Positions 11,411-22,710 of a stretch of 64,000 nt of DNA are shown here, in pieces. Source of the stretch: Ischnura elegans (taxonomy: Eukaryota > Arthropoda > Insecta > Odonata > Coenagrionidae); contig NC_060248.1 in the NCBI RefSeq assembly GCF_921293095.1, positions 79,057,243 through 79,121,242 on the forward strand, in the 5' to 3' direction. The notes under the pieces were generated by a model. It saw nothing but the letters and a program-made list of their open reading frames with translations. It had not been told where the DNA came from and made no database searches. Made by a program: the position numbers and the translations under genes. The stretch's first letter is position 1, and each line of letters opens with the position of its first letter.

Positions 11411-11739
11411 AGGGACGGCCCTAGCAGGTGCGGGGCTAGGGGCGAACCTTCAGTGCGGGGCCCTTCACTTAAAATATTAAACTCTATACCCCATCTACAA
11501 ACTTGAGCATTTTGAATCCCTACCATCTATGGCTAAGTATGTGACAAACGCAAGTGCACAATAAAAATTACTGCATTATTATTCCTTTTTCATAATATTA
11601 TTTTTTGTCCAGCACGAACTTTACAATACAGTAATAGTTGAAATTTCGTTTTCAAAACTATCGTATATTTTAATTTTTTTTCATGAATGCGGGGCCCGGG
11701 GTGGTCGCCCCGGTTGCCCCGCCCTAAGGCCAGCCCTGT
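11411..11739. mobile_element. MITE with AGGGACGGCCCTAG / GGCCAGCCCT ends
   Basis: The left tip AGGGACGGCCCTAGC and right tip TAAGGCCAGCCCTG are imperfect inverted repeats. Both are followed inwards by GGGGC-rich tracts around an AT-rich core. No coding capacity. Family unknown. Confidence 0.55.
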
Positions 11740-11792
11740 CTCACCTGACAGCCTGAACTAGATCATATAATATGGGAAAATGCGTGATGGGA

Positions 11793-12153
11793 CAAGGGTC
11801 TACTCAGGATCACAACTAGGGGGATGAGGGGGGGGGGCAAGCCATGGTCTAGGGGGGCGAAAGCCAAGTTGTTACATTTTAGTATGGAAAAGGGGAATGA
11901 AACCAACATTTTAAGAAAACTATAACAGCACTTTATTACCTAGTTTATGAGATTATTTCCTTGAAAAAAGTTTTATTTTAGCTACATATCTTTTTCTAAT
12001 ACATTCATTTTTCATGGGTTTAAAGAAAATTTTTTGAGTTCTTTCGTTTCAATTCAGCGCCGATTTTGCTCAAAGACTTTTGCAATTTTTGCTTCTCTAA
12101 TCTTCAGCTGCCCCCCCCCCCCCCACCCCCGGCCCCTTGCTGAGTACGCCCAT
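11793..12153. mobile_element. MITE family M2, copy 1
   Basis: Related over its whole length to 12,593-12,941 and, inverted, to 29,672-29,966. Shared marks are an ACTCAGGATCA/ACCCAGGATCA tip, a G tract, CAAGCCATGGTC, ACCAACATTTTAAGAAAA, CAGCACTTTATTA, and a C tract before the right tip GTACGCCCATG. Non-coding. Confidence 0.7.
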
Positions 12154-12592
12154 GTGATAGGAGACTACAAAATGTATAGCTTATTAATGAAAGTTATGGT
12201 TGTCCAATCAGTGCTTGCTAAGTGGCAATAAATTATCAAAGCTGTTAAGTGTAGGAGATTCAGGTGCATTGAAAATCTTAAAACATCTAACTAAGCCAAT
12301 AGCAGATACAGAAAAAATTCAAGGGGGGGGGGCACAAAATATATCTTGAGTTGTCTTTACTTGTATCGTAATAAAAAATGATCATCTGCGAAAAGTTAAA
12401 GATCATTCATTAATATCATAGCGGTAAGTCATCTGAGACATTGAGATGTGTTATTTTTCAACAATTATTCAAAACTCCACTGGGGGGTTGCCCCCCCAGG
12501 CCTCTCCATCCCCCCAGAAGCATATTCCAAGTTACGTCACTGTGCCTATCTACTACAATAGGGATATAGCCCAAGGAAAAGAAAATACAACC

Positions 12593-12941
12593 AAGGGCAT
12601 ACCCAGGATCATAACAAGGGGGGGCAAGCCATGGTCCAGGGGAGGAGCAAGCCAAGTTGTGACATTTAGCATGGAAAAGGTGAATGAAACCAACATTTTA
12701 AGAAAATTATAACAGCACTTTATTAGTTCATGAGATTATTTCCATGAAAAAAATTGTTTTATTTTAGTTACAAATCTTACACTAACAGATATCATTTTTC
12801 ATGGGTTTTAAGAAAATTTGTTGAATACTTTCGTTCCAATTCAATCCTGATTTTGCTAAAAGACTTTTGCAATTTTTGCTTCTTGGGGGGGGGGGGGGGG
12901 GGGGCAGTTGCCCCAACTTGCCCCTCATTGGGTATGCCCAT
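12593..12941. mobile_element. MITE family M2, copy 2
   Basis: The left tip GGGCATACCCAGGATC and right tip ATTGGGTATGCCCATG are inverted repeats. The interior is as in copy 1. A run of about 20 G lies at 12,885-12,904. The 440 bp between the two copies holds another G/C-tract fragment (12,310-12,540) that I could not classify. Confidence 0.75.
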
Positions 12942-12998
12942 GAATACAATTCTACTTTCAAAAATATGTACATATATTCATGCATTAGTTTCACTCAC

Positions 12999-13269
12999 CA
13001 GTGCGTCTTCTGAGATAATATTGAATTCCACTTTAAACCCTTCCACCACTTCATCCCACTCAGGAGCTGATAGGAAACCCTCATGCTCAGGTGATGGCAG
13101 TGATGTTATGCAGTTCTCCTCTTCAGATCCTTCAGGAGTCGGCTGGTATTCTTCTGTATCATAGTCGATATAAACACCCATTTCATTTTCATCTTCATTC
13201 CCCATTGCATCAATAGCACAGTGAAATGAGCTTGAATCCACTTGAGAATTTGTTGATCTAAGCATAATT
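12999..13269 (-). CDS. candidate exon of unidentified minus-strand gene (acidic)
   Basis: 271 nt between TATTACAG| and CTG|GTGAGT on the minus strand, open in one frame with two bases contributed by a preceding exon. It encodes a strongly acidic segment (EDENEMG, YDTEEYQPTPEGSEEE, PEWDEVVEG). It ends at phase 0, compatible with the 25-nt exon at 10,877-10,901 and then the basic exon at 8049-8145. An acidic segment followed by a basic, GRPK-ending one would suit a chromatin or DNA-binding protein, but no family was recognised. It may instead be a transposon exon. Its neighbours are all repeats, and the gene would converge on neur. Confidence 0.45.
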
Positions 13270-13589
13270 CTGTAATAAAAGCCCATTATCAATTGTCGTG
13301 ATATTTCTCATAATTATGTGTCCAAATATGTACTTGCCTGACTTTAAAGCCTGGACAGAGTAAAAACCAGAATAATAGAAAGGAAGTCAAGGTATGTGAT
13401 AATACATATACCTATGCTTCATACTTAGTACCACTTAACATCAGTTCCACAAGAAATATTTTCATTCTTTGTGAGCATTAGCTTCAGTAATACTTCTCTG
13501 CTTGATAAGAATTTTGATGGTTAATATTGAATGGAGCTATATAAACACTATTTTTTCACAACCATTCCCTTGGAATAGGATTTTATGTT

Positions 13590-14950
13590 GAAACTATAAT
13601 AATAATAATAGATTTATTGGTCGTTAAGTAAATAATTTACACTTGACCTCGTCAGTTCAGTGTTAAATACATATAATTACAGTTTGCATACTTATATAAG
13701 GAACAGGATTATTCAGAAAACGATATCAGCTTCCTGAGTAAAAAACTCATTTATGGAGTACAGTGCTTTAGATGCTAGCCAGGAGTGTACAACAGATTTA
13801 AATTTAGTACTGTTGCTTCGTCTTGCAGACGCAGGTAAGTGATTGAAGAGCTTAATACCCATGTTTGAGAAGGAATTTTGTGTTATATTTAGACTCATTT
13901 GACCTGCAAATAGGTGATTCTTTCTTCTAGTGTCGTGGTCATGTATGTCGGATCTAATTGTGAAAGACTCGAGATTGTGTTTCGTATGTACAAGTAGGTA
14001 CTCTATATACATACAGACTGTAGATAGTGAGTATGTTCAGTTTCCTGAATAATGGCCTACAATGTTCTGTAGAGGGAGAATGAGTTATTATTCTTATGGC
14101 TTTTTTCTGTAACTGAAAAATAGATTTTGTAGCTGGGGCATTACCCCAGATCTCTAGCCCATAACTCAAGTGACTGTTGAAAAGAGCATAGTAAATGGAC
14201 TTGAGATGTTCTGAGGGGATTAGAGAGCTTAGCTTCCTCAATACGTACAGTGATTTTGAGAGTTATTTTGTGATCTCTGAAATGTGTGCAGTCCAATTTA
14301 GATTTGAGTCTAGGTGAAATCCTAAAAGTTTTACTGTGTGCACATCGCGCATTAGGGATTTTAGGCTACAGATGAGATTTAACGTTTTGTATTTATTTAG
14401 TGTAAAACCATTAGTTTTAAACCATGTTGTGGCTGTACTTAGATTGCTGTCAAGAAGGCTGTTGGCATCCGATAAATTTTTGCAGTTGTGCAATATTGCT
14501 GTATCATCAGCATACAGGATCGAGTCTGATGGGGGGTTGTTGGGGAGATCGTTTATCATTATTAAAAGAAGTAAAGGTCCCAGGACAGAACCCTGGGGAA
14601 CTCCATATTGAATTTTAATTGAAGAAGATTTTTGCCCATCCAGATCGACACATTGAGTTCTACCAGAGAGATATGACTCGAAAAGGGATAAGTTCTAAAC
14701 CAGAGATTCCGAAGAATTCCAGTTTCTTTAGAAGTAAAGGGTGATAGACACAATCAAAAGCCTTGGAAAGGTCACAGAGAGTTAGCAGAAGGTTTGATTG
14801 TTCTTCAAGAGAGCTTATGATTTTGTTAACAACCATTTCCAAAGCCTGAGTGGTAGTTTTTCCTGAACGAAAACCATATTGAGAAGGGGAGAGCAAACAA
14901 TTGTTTTCTAGGTAAAGATATAATTTGGATTTGATCAGAGCTTCAAAAAT
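13590..14950 (-). pseudogene. non-LTR retrotransposon, reverse transcriptase part, frameshifted
   Basis: Read on the minus strand, several overlapping frames give successive pieces of a pol protein. QYGFRSGKTTTQAL and DLSKAFDCV come first (14,896-14,660), then ILYADDTAI, the catalytic YADD box (14,559-14,263). Next is the thumb/connection region with HLSYGLEIWGNA (14,241-13,954) and the C-terminal DTRRKNHL ... LFNHLPASAR block (14,012-13,713). The 3' end is an (ATT)n tail at 13,590-13,602. The 5' part (endonuclease) is missing beyond about 14,950. At least three frameshifts exclude activity. The clade is probably jockey/CR1-like, uncertain. Confidence 0.8.
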
Positions 14951-15299
14951 CTATATTCTATCTTGAACTGGGGTCAAAACTGTGATGAAATGCCAACAAA
15001 CCTGAATGGATAATAAGCTGTTTAGATCTCTTTCATTGTTTAATAATTACCTTGATATTTGGCAAAAGATTTTGATATTTAAAACAACTTCAGTGTCCCA
15101 CAAACTGATCTTTAACTGTATAACTATTGGAATCATATGTTTGATATTTTATTTCACTGACATGGTACCTAGTTTGTAGAGTTTTCAATGGACAAGATGG
15201 TGAAAGAAAGTTTCAACCTGATTCTTCTACTGAGTAGTGCTGTTTTATATGTACATAAAATTTAGTGGCATAACTATGAGAGGGGATCTGAGATAGATA

Positions 15300-16013
15300 C
15301 CCAGTAAACACAATGAGTTGCAGCAACGTTGCAGTCAGGTTGCACGAGGTTGCAGAGGTTGCAGGGCTGTTGAGGTCTCTTTGCTACGTCCTGGTAACGT
15401 TGCAGACAGGTTGCACGAGGTTGCAGAGCTACTAAGGTCTCTTTGCAACGTTGCAGACAGGTTGCTTTGCAACGTCCTTACAACAATTTTCCCTCATTCA
15501 TTAAAATATGAAAATATCGAGTTAAAAGAATAGGTAATAGTTCTTGCGCTAAAATGAGGCCAAAGCTTTAAAGTTTTTAATTTTTGCTAAAAAAAAATTG
15601 CAAATAAGGAATAATAAAAAAATTTCATTTGAAACGACACAATTTAAAGTATTATTTATTAAAGGTTGCATCACGTTACGCTTCTGGTTGCGAAGATTTG
15701 TGAAAACGTAGTAAGGATTAAATTTTGGCAGTAAATTAGACGTTTTCACAACGTTGCATGAAAGTTGTTTGCCCAGTTGGTTGACGTGAGACGTAGCTGC
15801 AACGTTGTGGCAACCTATATGGTTTACAGAAGGTTGCGGGCAGGTTGCAATCATGTCACGTGTCACGTTGCAAAGATGTTGTGAAGACGTTGTGAAAACG
15901 TAGTACGGAGGACGTTTGGCAGTAAATAAGACGTCACAATGTTGCATGGAACTCCCAGTTGGTTGCCGTGAGACGTAGCTGCAACGTTGTGGCAACCATT
16001 ATGGTTTACAGGG
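15300..16013 (+). mobile_element. E9 element, copy 1 (714 bp, deletion derivative)
   Basis: Left end CCCAGTAAACACAATG, right end CATTATGGTTTACAGGG, imperfect terminal inverted repeats. TA lies on both sides (15,298-15,299 and 16,014-16,015). The left 200 bp repeats a palindrome-cored word (GTTGCAGCAACGTTGCAG, AACGTTGCAGACAGG), and the right half holds the same word inverted (AGCTGCAACGTTGTGGCAAC). It lacks 16,305-17,610 of the neighbouring copy, so it is an internal-deletion derivative. It keeps only the last codons of the accessory gene exon. The CCC...GGG tip and 2-bp duplication match E1-E8. Confidence 0.85.
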
Positions 16014-16449
16014 TACCCAGTAAACACAATGAGTTGCAGCAACGTTGCAGTCAGGTTGCACGAGGTTGGAGAGGTTGCAGGGCTGTCGAGGTCTCTTTGC
16101 TACGTCCTGGCAACGTTGCAGACAGGTTGCACGAGGTTGCAGAGCTACTAAGGTCTCTTTGCAACGTTGCAGACAGGTTGCTTTGCAATGTCCTTACAAC
16201 AATTTTCCCTCATTCATTAAAATATGAAAATATTGAGTTAAAATAATAGGTAATAGTTCTTGCGCTAAAATGAGGCCAAAGCTTTAAAGTTTTTAATTTT
16301 TGCTGCCGATTTCTCCCGACGTGTCGAAAAACTATGAATGTGTTGAGCTTTACTCAGAAAATGTACGCACATTTCAGCTCCTTTCGTTTTGGTTGCTATA
16401 GCAAATGTTCCATACATGGAACGTTTGTATTATCGCCGATTATGTATTA

Positions 16450-17404
16450 CAGGCGGTCCTCGACTTTCGTACACTCGACTTTCGTACAATTCGCACTTTC
16501 GTACATTCAAAATTGACACCTTTTACTCGACTTTCGTACGCTAAATTCGGACTTTCGGACGTTGGTCTGTAATTTTTTTAAAATTCCCGCGATGTTTATT
16601 GCGCATCCCAACATTCAATTGTTTCAAATGTCAGTATCGGCAGTATATACGAACAATACGAACGTATATAATGAAGGGAATTGTTGGTAATTGACTCAAT
16701 GTGATTTATTTGGGAGGGAGACTGCCTGCTATAGACTCCTTTATCAAGAGAAGAAGAAAGCCTTCATTGGAGATATTTTTCAAAAGAAGTTGACTAGACA
16801 TCATCGAATAGCTTTCAATAAAACTAGTAAGACCTTTCTAATTGTGTTTTTTCGTTTGAGTGCTGTTTAATTCATGTAAACCTTCAGCAACGATATTGCA
16901 CGAAATATCACCCGAATTCCGTTTGTCTTTTGTCTTTTTTGAATAACATGCGGAATATACGCGATCACGAATGTCACCTGCCAAATATCGAATTTTGGTG
17001 TAAAAATTAAAAGGTGTCCAGAGTGCGGGTTCAACAAATACATTTTGTTATGCTTCTTGATATGTCCTTTTATTTATAGTGGACGTAATAAGTGGAATGT
17101 CAACTTAGACGCCAAGAGGAAGTTTCACTCGATAGCCAACGGAGTTCTTGTTTTTTAAACTTTTATTTGCACTTTCTGCCTATTTTCGAAAGAAATTAGA
17201 TGATTTGAGGAGTTTTATTAACATATTATTAAAATTAAGTCAATTGAAATGAATTCCGTGAAAAAAAAAGTTTTAGTACGTATATTCCGCTCTTTTGGAA
17301 CGCAACCCCTAATTAGTATGGAAGTCAATGGTTCGACTTTCGTACATTCGACTTTCGTACAAGTTTTTGGGAACGCATTGTGTACGAAAGTCGGGGACCG
17401 CCTG
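16450..17404. mobile_element. pogo/Tigger-like non-autonomous element
   Basis: The ends CAGGCGGTCCTCGACTTTCG and the inverse of CGAAAGTCGGGGACCGCCTG are good terminal inverted repeats. TA flanks both sides (16,448-16,449; 17,405-17,406). CAGGCGGTCC tips with TA duplications are typical of Tigger-like Tc1/mariner relatives. The motif CGACTTTCGTAC recurs several times near each end. No transposase frame remains. Confidence 0.8.
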
Positions 17405-17497
17405 TATTGGTATGTTGTACTTATAAAATCATTTCAAAATGGGAACTGCTCAATAAAACTACTTGTGTCTAAAATCCTTACTAAAATTTAATTTCAG

Positions 17498-17634
17498 ATG
17501 CTTTCCGTTGCAAGCCCACATTAAAGGAATATGACTATAAGCACATAAAGGAGAAGGCAATTGACTGGTTCAGGCATGCTGAGTCAAGGCATCAGAGGGT
17601 GGAGGAAAGGAAAAAAATTGCAAATAAGGAATAA
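17498..17634 (+). pseudogene. E9 accessory-gene terminal exon
   Basis: Acceptor TTAATTTCAG|ATGCTTTC, entering one base into a codon, open to TAA at 17,632-17,634. It encodes about 45 residues with the core AIDWFRHAESRHQRVEER. The same phase and the same W-L/F-x2-A/S-x2-R layout occur in the last exons of E8 (51,538-51,650), E6 (60,759-60,855), the exon at 35,630-35,736 and the exon split by E3. The upstream exons are deleted, so this is a stranded relic of the accessory gene. Confidence 0.6.
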
Positions 17635-18058
17635 TAAAAAAATTTCATTTGAAACGACACAATTTAAAGTATTATTTATTAAAGGTTGCATCACGTTAAG
17701 CTTCTGGTTGCGAAGATTTGTGAAAACGTAGTAAGGATTAAATTTTGGCAGTAAATTAGACGTTTTCACACCGTTGCATGAAAGTTGTTTGCCCAGTTGG
17801 TTGACGTGAGACGTAGCTGCAATGTTGTGGCAACCTATGTATATGGTTTACAGAAGGTTTCGGGCAGGTTGCAATCATGTTACGTGTCACGTTGAGATGT
17901 TGAGAACACGCAAAGATGTTGTGAAGACGTTGTGAAAACGTAGTACGGAGGACGTTTGGCAGTAAATAAGACGTTGTCACAACGTTGCATGGAACTCCCA
18001 GTTGGTTGCCGTGAGACGTAGCTGCAACGTTGTGGCAACCATTATGGTTTACAGGGTA

Positions 18059-19725
18059 ACTATGGTGAGGGATAGATTCTCCCCCAAAGCTTCAGAAAAA
18101 TAAATAAATAATTTATAACTCTTATCTAGTTGTGACTTGGCCACTAGAGTGAGTGAAGTTAGCTTTGTAGAAGAATAGGTTGTTCACAATTGCACAATTG
18201 CACACGTGCTAATAAACCTGTTAACTTTTTATACAACTAATTGTAAATGTTTTAATTAGAAGAAGTACCACACAAAGTTTAAAACAGGTAAAATTAGTTT
18301 TTTTTAAATCGGTTGTTGAATCGAGCGATGCCATGTCTTATGAAATCATCGGAGTTGTGCTGAAGATGGGATGACATTTCTTTAAACAAAGCTCAGCTGA
18401 TACAATAACCCCCAAATACATATTGATGGAGGAACTTCTAGATGGAAATTATGATTCAATATAAATACTTGTGGGGTGAGGACGAAGAACATGAGGTCAC
18501 TCTCAAGTGAGTGCCAGCAGTTGTAGGATGCAACCTTGGAATCCATCCTCAACACTTATAGTGTTAAATGTGTAATAGTATGCCCCTATGAATTTTCATG
18601 TGCAAGATGTAATATTAGGTCTCCCACCATTTAAAATTTTAAAAAATTCTGCCCAAGTGAAAGAGATTATTTCATATTATATCATCCCACCTATCCTATA
18701 AGAGGAAGAATTAAACTTAAAATTAATGCATTGATACAAGTAGAATATGATTGACCGACTTTCAAAAATATTGTATGAAACCCATCAGGAATAAATGCAC
18801 TCCTTTAAATCAAGCCACCTTCAAAATGTTATGGATGGGGATGAGCAGCCTAGAAATTAGATGTACTTAGCGCTCTTGAAAAAAAGTGAGCTAGGGAAGT
18901 TAACCTCTATAGCAATAGCCATATGGACTGCTATGATTTAAATAAATCCTGAAATGTTAAGTGTGGGAGCTGGGTCGCCGACTCCAGGCAAGGGTGAACC
19001 TGTAGATGTAGTCATGGAATTTGGCTTTGGGAAGTCACCCTAAGACCACTGACTATCCATGGGGGTATGTTGGGTAACCCCACTAAAAGTAGCAAGCACA
19101 CAGCCAGGGGGGACTGTTAGCCTCCATCCCAATTTTTTTTCCTTTGTGGTGACTACCCGAAATAATCTGGTAAAGAGACCACTCTGACATTATATTTTTC
19201 ATTATCGTTACGTTTCATAAAGTCTGTCAATAATTTCAATGATAACTTTAACTTTGAGCGCTATGCATTTATGGGTACATGTCTGCCAAGAAGGAATGTT
19301 TCCCCTCCAGAAAACTTGTTAAATTCAACCTTCTGAGAACTTAAATCAACCCTAATTTCTGATGACATGTTCTTTTGGTACTGGAATGGGTTGCTAGTGC
19401 TGCATGAAGTGTAGCTGCTGCAATTGCAAGTTGTTAAAATTTTCCAGGGGGTACAGAAGCCTTCTGAGGGAACCCTGATAACTATGCCCATGGATGAACC
19501 AAGAAATTAATTCCAGAAGGGTCATTACTATCAAATTCCTGCATTGTTGCCATTACATACGATATTTATCATTTTATCAAAAAAATTGGACGGAGGGCAA
19601 ATTTCCTTTATCTGATTGTGGGTTCCTCCCTGACTTTGGGGGTGCTTGCATGCCCAGTAGTTGTATAGGGAATGATTAGTAAAAAAGGAGATAATGTTAA
19701 ATATAGGAAAAAATAGTGCTTGATA
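18059..19725. other. no recognisable gene
   Basis: AT-rich, with short chance frames. A moderately GC-rich patch at 18,960-19,130 (GAGCTGGGTCGCCGACTCC) could be an old dispersed repeat. I see no clear boundaries. Confidence 0.45.
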
Positions 19726-20099
19726 TACAGTAAAACCTCTTTACATCATAATGAAGGGGACCAAATTTTGGGCAATTTGATGTATGGAGGTTCACTATAG
19801 AGAGGTTTTTGTGATATGCACCAATTTTTCATATCCTTTGGAAATGAAAGACACTACTGTCTTTTAAACCATTATATTTATGCATTTAAATAAACATGCA
19901 TGCATTAGTGAACATATATTTATTATCTAATGATAACACAAAGTGAGCGCTATCGTGTGATTTTTACCATGATTCGAGAGAAAACGATGTGATCTCTCTT
20001 AATTCAACAGTCACTTAAAGTGATTAGGATAGTTGGATATCTTTTTTCTTATTTACTGATAGGCATACTCTCGCACGGAACAAAATGGCCATAACTAAC

Positions 20100-20271
20100 T
20101 GTTATGTATGCACATTGTTGCAGAATAAAGGCGATTGGTGAGTTCGCTCATGCCTCCCCTCCTTTCCCTTCTTCTCCCCTCTTCTCCCGATCGTTCGCAG
20201 TAGTCTACCTCGTGCCCTTCCCGTGGCATGGCGGACACCACCGTTGACAAATAACTCGTGTGTTTCATTCA
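20100..20271 (+). repeat. gypsy element 5' LTR (172 bp)
   Basis: TGTTATGTATGCAC ... TTTCATTCA, starting TG and ending CA. Base for base the same as 22,539-22,710 as far as I can read. It contains an AATAAA and a pyrimidine-rich CCTCCTTTCCCTTCTTCTCC tract. Confidence 0.9.
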
Positions 20272-22364
20272 TTGAAGCTATTGTTAAAGCACCTATCCCA
20301 CAAAATGTTTCCCAACTCAAAGGTTTTTTAGGCCTGGTTAATTACTACTCTAAGTTTGTGCCTAAGCTATCTTCTATTGCAGCACCGTTGTATAATTTGT
20401 TAAAAAAGGATGTACCCTTTGTTTGGAGTGTGCCTTGTAAAAGATCTGTTGAGATCATTAAGCAAAAGCTGATATCAGCACCCATCCTAGCTCACTACAA
20501 TCCAGATCTACCGCTTAAGTTGTACACAGACAGTAGTTTTTATGGTTTAGGAAGTGTATTAACTCAAATTCAAGCTAATGGATGTGAAAAACCTATTGGG
20601 TTTGCTTCCAGGACGTTAACCCCAAATGAACTTAATTATTCAGTGATTGATAAGGAAGCAACAGCCATTGTATTTGGTATCAAAAAGTGGAACCAGTACT
20701 TGTTTTGTAGGAAATTTACGCTGGTCACTGACCATAAGCCTTTATTATCTATTTTCGGTCCTAAGAGAGGCTTACCAGCCTATGCAGCCAGTAGACTACA
20801 GCGTAATGCACTCTTCCTATCAGGTTATGATTTTGACATTGAATATGTCCCCTCTAAAGATAATGGACCAGCTGATGGACTCTCTAGACTACCGTTGAAT
20901 TTACAGGATTTAACGTAACCCCCCAAAAATCAAAAGGAGTGGATAGATGTAAATTGTGAGGGAACTTACTTGCAGTGTTTGAAGGAGAGTAATATACCCC
21001 TTAATTTTAAGGATGTAAGGGTGGAAACTAAAAGGGACCCTGAGTTGAGTAAGATTTTAGGCTATGTTTTGTATGGCTGGCCAAGGAATGTCGATGATGC
21101 CTTGAAGGCGTATTTTCAAAGGATTAGTGAGCTCACCATTGAGCAAGATATCTTAATGTGGGGTCACCGGGTCATAATACCCAAATCCTTAAGAAAATTG
21201 ATTTTAAATGAGCTCCATATTGGCCATTTAGGCATCGTAAAAATGAAAGCATTAGCTCGATCATATTTGTGGTGGCCGGGTATTGATGTTGATATTGAAC
21301 AACTGGCTAATTCCTGTTTACCGTGTTTATCACAGAGGCAAAACCCAGTGAAAAGTATGTTGCATGTGTGGGAATACCCACAGACACCCTGGCAAAGAGT
21401 TCACTTAGACTTTTTAGGGCCATTCAATGCCAAAATGTATCTGGTTATTACGGATGCATATAGCAAGTGGTTGGAAGTAGAAGAAGTTACTTCCACCTCC
21501 GCAAAGCAAACCATTTCCAAATTGAGACCCATATTTTCAAGATTTGGTCTTCCGCAGCATTGTGTAACAGACAATGGTCCACCCTTTTCGTCTAGTGAAT
21601 TTGACCAATTTCTGAAGGAGAATGGAGTGAGACATACGTTCACACCATCCTACCATCCAGCTAGTAATGGGCAAGCTGAAAGCTCAGTAAAAATTGTCAA
21701 GAAATACTTAAAATGTATATTATTGGGTAAAGAAAATGCAGAAATGGCATTAAGTCAATTCTTGTTTGCCTATAGGAATTCAGTTCATAGCACCACAAAA
21801 GAGACACCTGCTAAACTTATGTTCAATCGTAATTTAAGAACCAGATTAGATTTGATCCGACCCAATTTACAAGAAACAGTTCATAATAGTCAGACGAAGC
21901 AAACTCATAATTCAAATGTGCATAACACCCGAGAATTATGCATTGGACAACCGGTACTCTGTAGAGATTATAGAGGCAAAAGTAAATGGATAGATGGTAC
22001 AATTTCAAAGATATTGAGTCCAGTGTCATATTTAGTCCAACTGGATAACGGCATCATTTGGAAGCACCATATTAACCAGTTGATTGGCGTCCAATCTTGG
22101 TTAGACGGAATTGATGTCAAAAGCCCTGATTTGCCTTTCCAAAATGATGTTGGTAATGACTTGCCTAAATCACCAATGGGCATGGTACATGGTTCACCAC
22201 CACAAGAGAACACTTCCATTGTGGAGAAAACATCGGGTGAATCCACTGCAGGGGTGCCCCTAACATCAGCTGATCAGGTGGTTGAACAAGTGCAACTTTC
22301 AAAAAGCCCAATACGTCGCTATCCAGCTAGAGAGAGAAAGCCAATCTCTCGGTTGAACTTGTAA
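20272..22364 (+). pseudogene. Ty3/gypsy pol: RT thumb, RNase H, integrase (5' deleted, one stop)
   Basis: The frame begins directly at the LTR edge inside the reverse-transcriptase thumb (LKGFLGLVNYYSKFVPKL). RNase H follows (LYTDSSFYGLGSVL, then TDHKPL and the ADGLSR end), then a zinc-binding HIGHLG...C-x2-C segment. The integrase core has LDFLGP, TDNGPPFSS and NGQAESS carrying the D, D, E residues. A tail ends in ARERKPISRLNL. Gag, protease and the YVDD half of RT are absent. One in-frame TAA at 20,916-20,918 separates RNase H from integrase; both sides are in the same frame, so it is a point lesion. The identical LTRs argue for recent insertion. The pol type resembles the mag/K02A2.6-like lineage. 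Confidence 0.85.
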
Positions 22365-22524
22365 GAGTGTGTCTGTGAAATTATTATTAGTTATTTTCTC
22401 TGTGGTTTATTGTGAAATCGTATTTTCTTTCTCCTATCTGAATGTGATTGATGTGCTGATTGTATAATCATAGATATGTATTATGTTACAATTTTTTTTT
22501 TTTTTTGTTATGGAAGTCAAAAAT

Positions 22525-22538
22525 TAGGGGAAGGAATG
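22525..22538 (+). other. polypurine tract of the gypsy element
   Basis: AGGGGAAGGAATG directly before the 3' LTR, at the expected position for plus-strand priming. The primer-binding site after the 5' LTR is lost with the internal deletion. Confidence 0.6.
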
Positions 22539-22710
22539 TGTTATGTATGCACATTGTTGCAGAATAAAGGCGATTGGTGAGTTCGCTCATGCCTCCCCTC
22601 CTTTCCCTTCTTCTCCCCTCTTCTCCCGATCGTTCGCAGTAGTCTACCTCGTGCCCTTCCCGTGGCATGGCGGACACCACCGTTGACAAATAACTCGTGT
22701 GTTTCATTCA
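22539..22710 (+). repeat. gypsy element 3' LTR (172 bp)
   Basis: Matches the 5' LTR. The flanks (ctaac before the 5' LTR, tggtt after the 3' LTR) do not form a target duplication. This suggests the present structure arose partly by recombination or deletion. Confidence 0.9.

Larger units (their letters stand above)
16016..18056 (+). mobile_element. E9 element, copy 2 (longer, with nested Tigger)
   Basis: It abuts copy 1 head to tail, sharing the TA at 16,014-16,015, and ends GTTTACAGGG|TA. 16,016-16,304 and 17,611-18,056 are nearly identical to copy 1. Between them lie 146 bp unique to this copy, a pogo/Tigger element (16,450-17,404) and a terminal exon of the accessory gene (17,498-17,634). 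Without the Tigger element the copy would be about 1.1 kb, still non-autonomous because no transposase is present. Confidence 0.85.

Noticed and set aside
15318-16246. Frames with repeated RSLCNVADRLLCNVL in E9
   Set aside because: Translations of the GTTGCAGCAACG word array, duplicated with the element. No coding signature.
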